Positions 33,340 through 33,341 of a DNA stretch of 33,341 nt are shown piece after piece; the first letter of the stretch is position 1; every line of letters begins with the position of its first letter. This DNA is from an uncultured bacterium (GTDB lineage Bacteria > Cyanobacteriota > Vampirovibrionia > Obscuribacterales > Obscuribacteraceae): contig CAILLX010000047.1 of NCBI GenBank assembly GCA_903835185.1, positions 1 through 33,341 of the forward strand, written 5' to 3'. Made by a program: the position numbers and the translations under genes. A model generated the notes under the pieces. That model was not told the origin of the DNA. It saw only the letters and a program-made list of their open reading frames with translations, and made no database searches.

Positions 33340-33341
33340 AC

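Overview
The window reads as a chromosomal stretch of a Gram-negative-type, menaquinone-using bacterium. My best guess is the non-photosynthetic cyanobacterial sister lineage (Melainabacteria/Vampirovibrionia, perhaps Obscuribacterales). This is an inference from gene content and protein style, with no marker-gene test: kinesin-light-chain-like TPRs, an 'RLEQLAFGSTYP'-type segment, futalosine-type menaquinone synthesis, a fused gamma-alpha 2-oxoacid:ferredoxin oxidoreductase and DAP-type MurE. GTG and TTG starts are common and Shine-Dalgarno sites are usually visible. No rRNA, tRNA, insertion sequence, prophage or CRISPR array was seen.

Layout. 1-2452: the 3' end of an upstream gene (possibly frameshifted), a TadE-like pilus-type protein and a secreted VWA-domain protein. 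2468-2593: a small palindromic element with 14-bp terminal inverted repeats. 2654-6571: divergent nuoM and nuoL. 6825-9820: korA-korB. 9842-11230: an LCP (LytR-CpsA-Psr) cell-envelope protein on the minus strand. 11421-14624: two adjacent genes for zinc-metallopeptidase-like proteins of different types, the second with a repeat-rich proline/tyrosine stalk. 14747-15065: a compound tandem repeat. 15288-17671: an mqnD-like menaquinone gene, then a transglutaminase-TPR protein whose start region is overrun by a second copy of the palindromic element. 17713-25642 (minus strand): a COG2509-like flavoprotein, a lipid/envelope cluster (two PlsC-type acyltransferases around a polysaccharide deacetylase), a DUF4388-like protein, murE, rpmA and rplU. 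26053-28963 (plus): a 59-codon small gene, a 2-Cys peroxiredoxin, a TlpA-like thioredoxin-fold protein and hemL. 29049-29966 (minus): comF. 30085-33165 (plus): a methionine gamma-lyase-family PLP enzyme, prs and an MBL-fold hydrolase. The window ends on a strong Shine-Dalgarno sequence for a gene just outside.

How it fits together. The nuoL/nuoM, korAB and mqnD genes are consistent with ferredoxin- or NADH-fed electron transfer into menaquinone. The rplU-rpmA-murE run and the acyltransferase/deacetylase cluster concern ribosome and envelope building. Peroxiredoxin and TlpA-like proteins form a redox pair. Most genes are ordinary housekeeping. The accessory interest lies in the two unrelated metallopeptidase neighbours, the repeat elements (one inside a coding N-terminus) and the overlooked small gene. 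I found no convincing complete, previously undescribed multi-gene system.
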